Position numbers and translations under genes: made by a program
Shown here: positions 4,797 to 5,677 of the stretch, in pieces
Position numbering within the stretch: position 1 is the first letter of the stretch
How the letters are laid out: each line of letters begins with the position of its first letter
Source of the DNA: an uncultured Clostridia bacterium
GTDB taxonomy: Bacteria; Bacillota; Clostridia; Christensenellales; UBA1242
Assembly (NCBI GenBank): GCA_947589615.1
Contig: CANQBU010000084.1
Location: 1-5,677, forward strand
Length of the DNA: 5,677 nucleotides
Direction: 5' to 3'
Notes under the pieces: model-generated
Databases searched by the model: none
What the model was told of the DNA's origin: nothing
Seen by the model: the letters and a program-made list of their open reading frames with translations, nothing else

Positions 4797-5624
4797 TTAT
4801 GACTTAACATATTTGTATACCGCTTCTTTAAAATTTTTCAAAAACTTTTTCAATGTATCCTTATCAACCATAAGCAAGTTCATATTGGGGCAAGTGTCGG
4901 CAAACTCCAAAATCTGCATTTCATCTTTGTTCACCCGCAGAAAATCCACTCTCCCTATACTGCAACTTGCGCCATTTAATTCCATAATCCGTTTGGCTTC
5001 ATCGATATACTTTTGTGTTGGGGAAAACATATGGGGAGTTGGATAGTCAGGCCATTTGTGAGGAGTATATTCCATTGCATACTGATAATCATTATTTATG
5101 AAATATAGTTGGACTTCGGAGATAAAATCTACTTTAGGCTGTAAAATTTCATTTTTTAACTCCAAATTTTTCAAGTCCTCTTTTGAAACAACCTCCATTC
5201 CAAAACCCTCGTAAGACACAAAAGGTTTTTTAATATACTTCTCAACTTTAGGAAGAAGGTCAATATCTTTCATGTCATTGATAGTTGGCACAACATTAAA
5301 TCCCTGCTTAAATAAATCCGCCAAATATTTCTTACCGATAGTGTTAAAGAGCAATTTGCCGTCATTAGAACAAACAATTTTGCAGTTTGTCTTCTCTATT
5401 TTTTGCATAAGTTGGAACTCATCTTCGAAGAATTTCTCCACTTTATCTTCGCTTAAATACCATGCATTCTTAAAAATAATCAAATCATAATATTTTTCAA
5501 CAGGAAAGTTAAGTGGAAAATCCAAGAGGTCGACATGGTGACCATCTTCGGCGAAAGACTTTGCTATGACAAAATCTTCTTCGGTGCAAACTTCCCTAAA
5601 ACTTGTGATAATTGCAATTTTCAT
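4797..5624 (-). CDS. ATP-grasp-like ligase, substrate unknown
   Basis: I place the start at ATG 5622-5624 (275 residues) because AAGGAG lies 5 nt upstream (5630-5635). The same frame extends 11 codons further to ATG 5657, but without a binding site. The layout fits an ATP-grasp enzyme, a family that couples a carboxylate to an amine using ATP via an acyl phosphate. There is an N-terminal Rossmann-like pre-ATP-grasp region (MKIAIITS, 1-8; YDLIIFKNAW, 46-55), then KKYLADLF...VVPT (98-114). YIKKPF (130-135) supplies the ATP-binding lysine and SYEGFGMEV (137-145) the flexible glycine loop. QPKVDFISEVQLYF (162-175) follows, then GRVDFLR (224-230) and LEFADTCPNMNL (239-250). The last would give the Mg-binding acidic and Asn residues (E240, N247). 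The pattern recalls RimK/glutathione-synthetase-like and cycloserine DcsG-like ATP-grasp proteins, but no substrate can be named. It is probably cytosolic. Gene confidence is high; family confidence is moderate. Confidence 0.78.
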   Translation of the reverse strand: MKIAIITSFREVCTEEDFVIAKSFAEDGHHVDLLDFPLNFPVEKYYDLIIFKNAWYLSEDKVEKFFEDEFQLMQKIEKTNCKIVCSNDGKLLFNTIGKKYLADLFKQGFNVVPTINDMKDIDLLPKVEKYIKKPFVSYEGFGMEVVSKEDLKNLELKNEILQPKVDFISEVQLYFINNDYQYAMEYTPHKWPDYPTPHMFSPTQKYIDEAKRIMELNGASCSIGRVDFLRVNKDEMQILEFADTCPNMNLLMVDKDTLKKFLKNFKEAVYKYVKS

Positions 5625-5677
5625 TTTAACTCCTTTTTCTAGTCCAGCAACCCACATTTGCCTTTTCAGATTTTTTA

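Noticed and set aside
4768..5046. 92-codon plus-strand frame
   Set aside because: It is antisense to the conserved C-terminal part of the ATP-grasp gene and has no credible start signal.
5625..5657. Longer start for the ATP-grasp gene at ATG 5657
   Set aside because: There is no ribosome binding site upstream of it, whereas the internal ATG at 5624 has AAGGAG 5 nt away and begins with a typical hydrophobic first strand.
5626..5677. Open minus-strand frame ending in TAA 1 nt before the ATP-grasp start, possibly the tail of an upstream gene
   Set aside because: Only 16 codons are visible; too short to separate from chance, although coupling to an upstream gene is possible.

Overview
This AT-rich window (frequent A/T runs, AT-biased codons) looks like chromosomal or accessory DNA from a low-GC Bacillota/Clostridia-type bacterium, possibly an uncultured gut lineage. 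The evidence is strong AGGAGG-type ribosome binding sites, TTG starts, consensus sigma-A promoters (one TTGACA-N17-TATAAT, one TTTACA-N18-TATAAT with TG extension), a classical LSGC lipobox, and a DUF1273/YpsA-like SLOG protein. The lineage assignment is inference.

Left part (1-954): an XRE-family helix-turn-helix regulator, cut by the window edge and on the minus strand, is divergent from a SLOG-superfamily (DUF1273/YpsA-like) gene on the plus strand. The region between them carries two near-identical inverted repeats (TATATCA-N5-TGATATA) with centres 31 bp apart. The first overlaps a perfect extended -10 (TGATATAAT) facing the SLOG gene. A third, degenerate copy lies 52 bp away on the regulator side. 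This looks like a self-contained regulator/operator/SLOG module, and it is the most interesting system here.

Middle part (949-2896): three minus-strand genes (326, 71 and 214 codons) of no recognised family follow a consensus sigma-A promoter. The first product is soluble and helical, the second has two membrane segments and the third about six. The last two overlap by 4 nt. The third gene also overlaps the end of the SLOG gene by 6 nt, tail to tail. Just upstream of the operon promoter is a 60-nt remnant of the 3' end of a second SLOG gene, followed by a possible decayed minus-strand frame. This marks the spot as a scar of gene loss or rearrangement.

Right part (3069-5677): a lipoprotein gene has its own promoter and an intrinsic terminator. 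Beyond it are a very AT-rich stretch, a two-piece small reading frame interrupted by an in-frame TAA (probably a decayed gene), a 22-bp perfect palindrome, and an ATP-grasp-like ligase gene that starts 54 nt inside the window's right edge. No tRNA, rRNA, CRISPR array, insertion sequence or transposase was seen.
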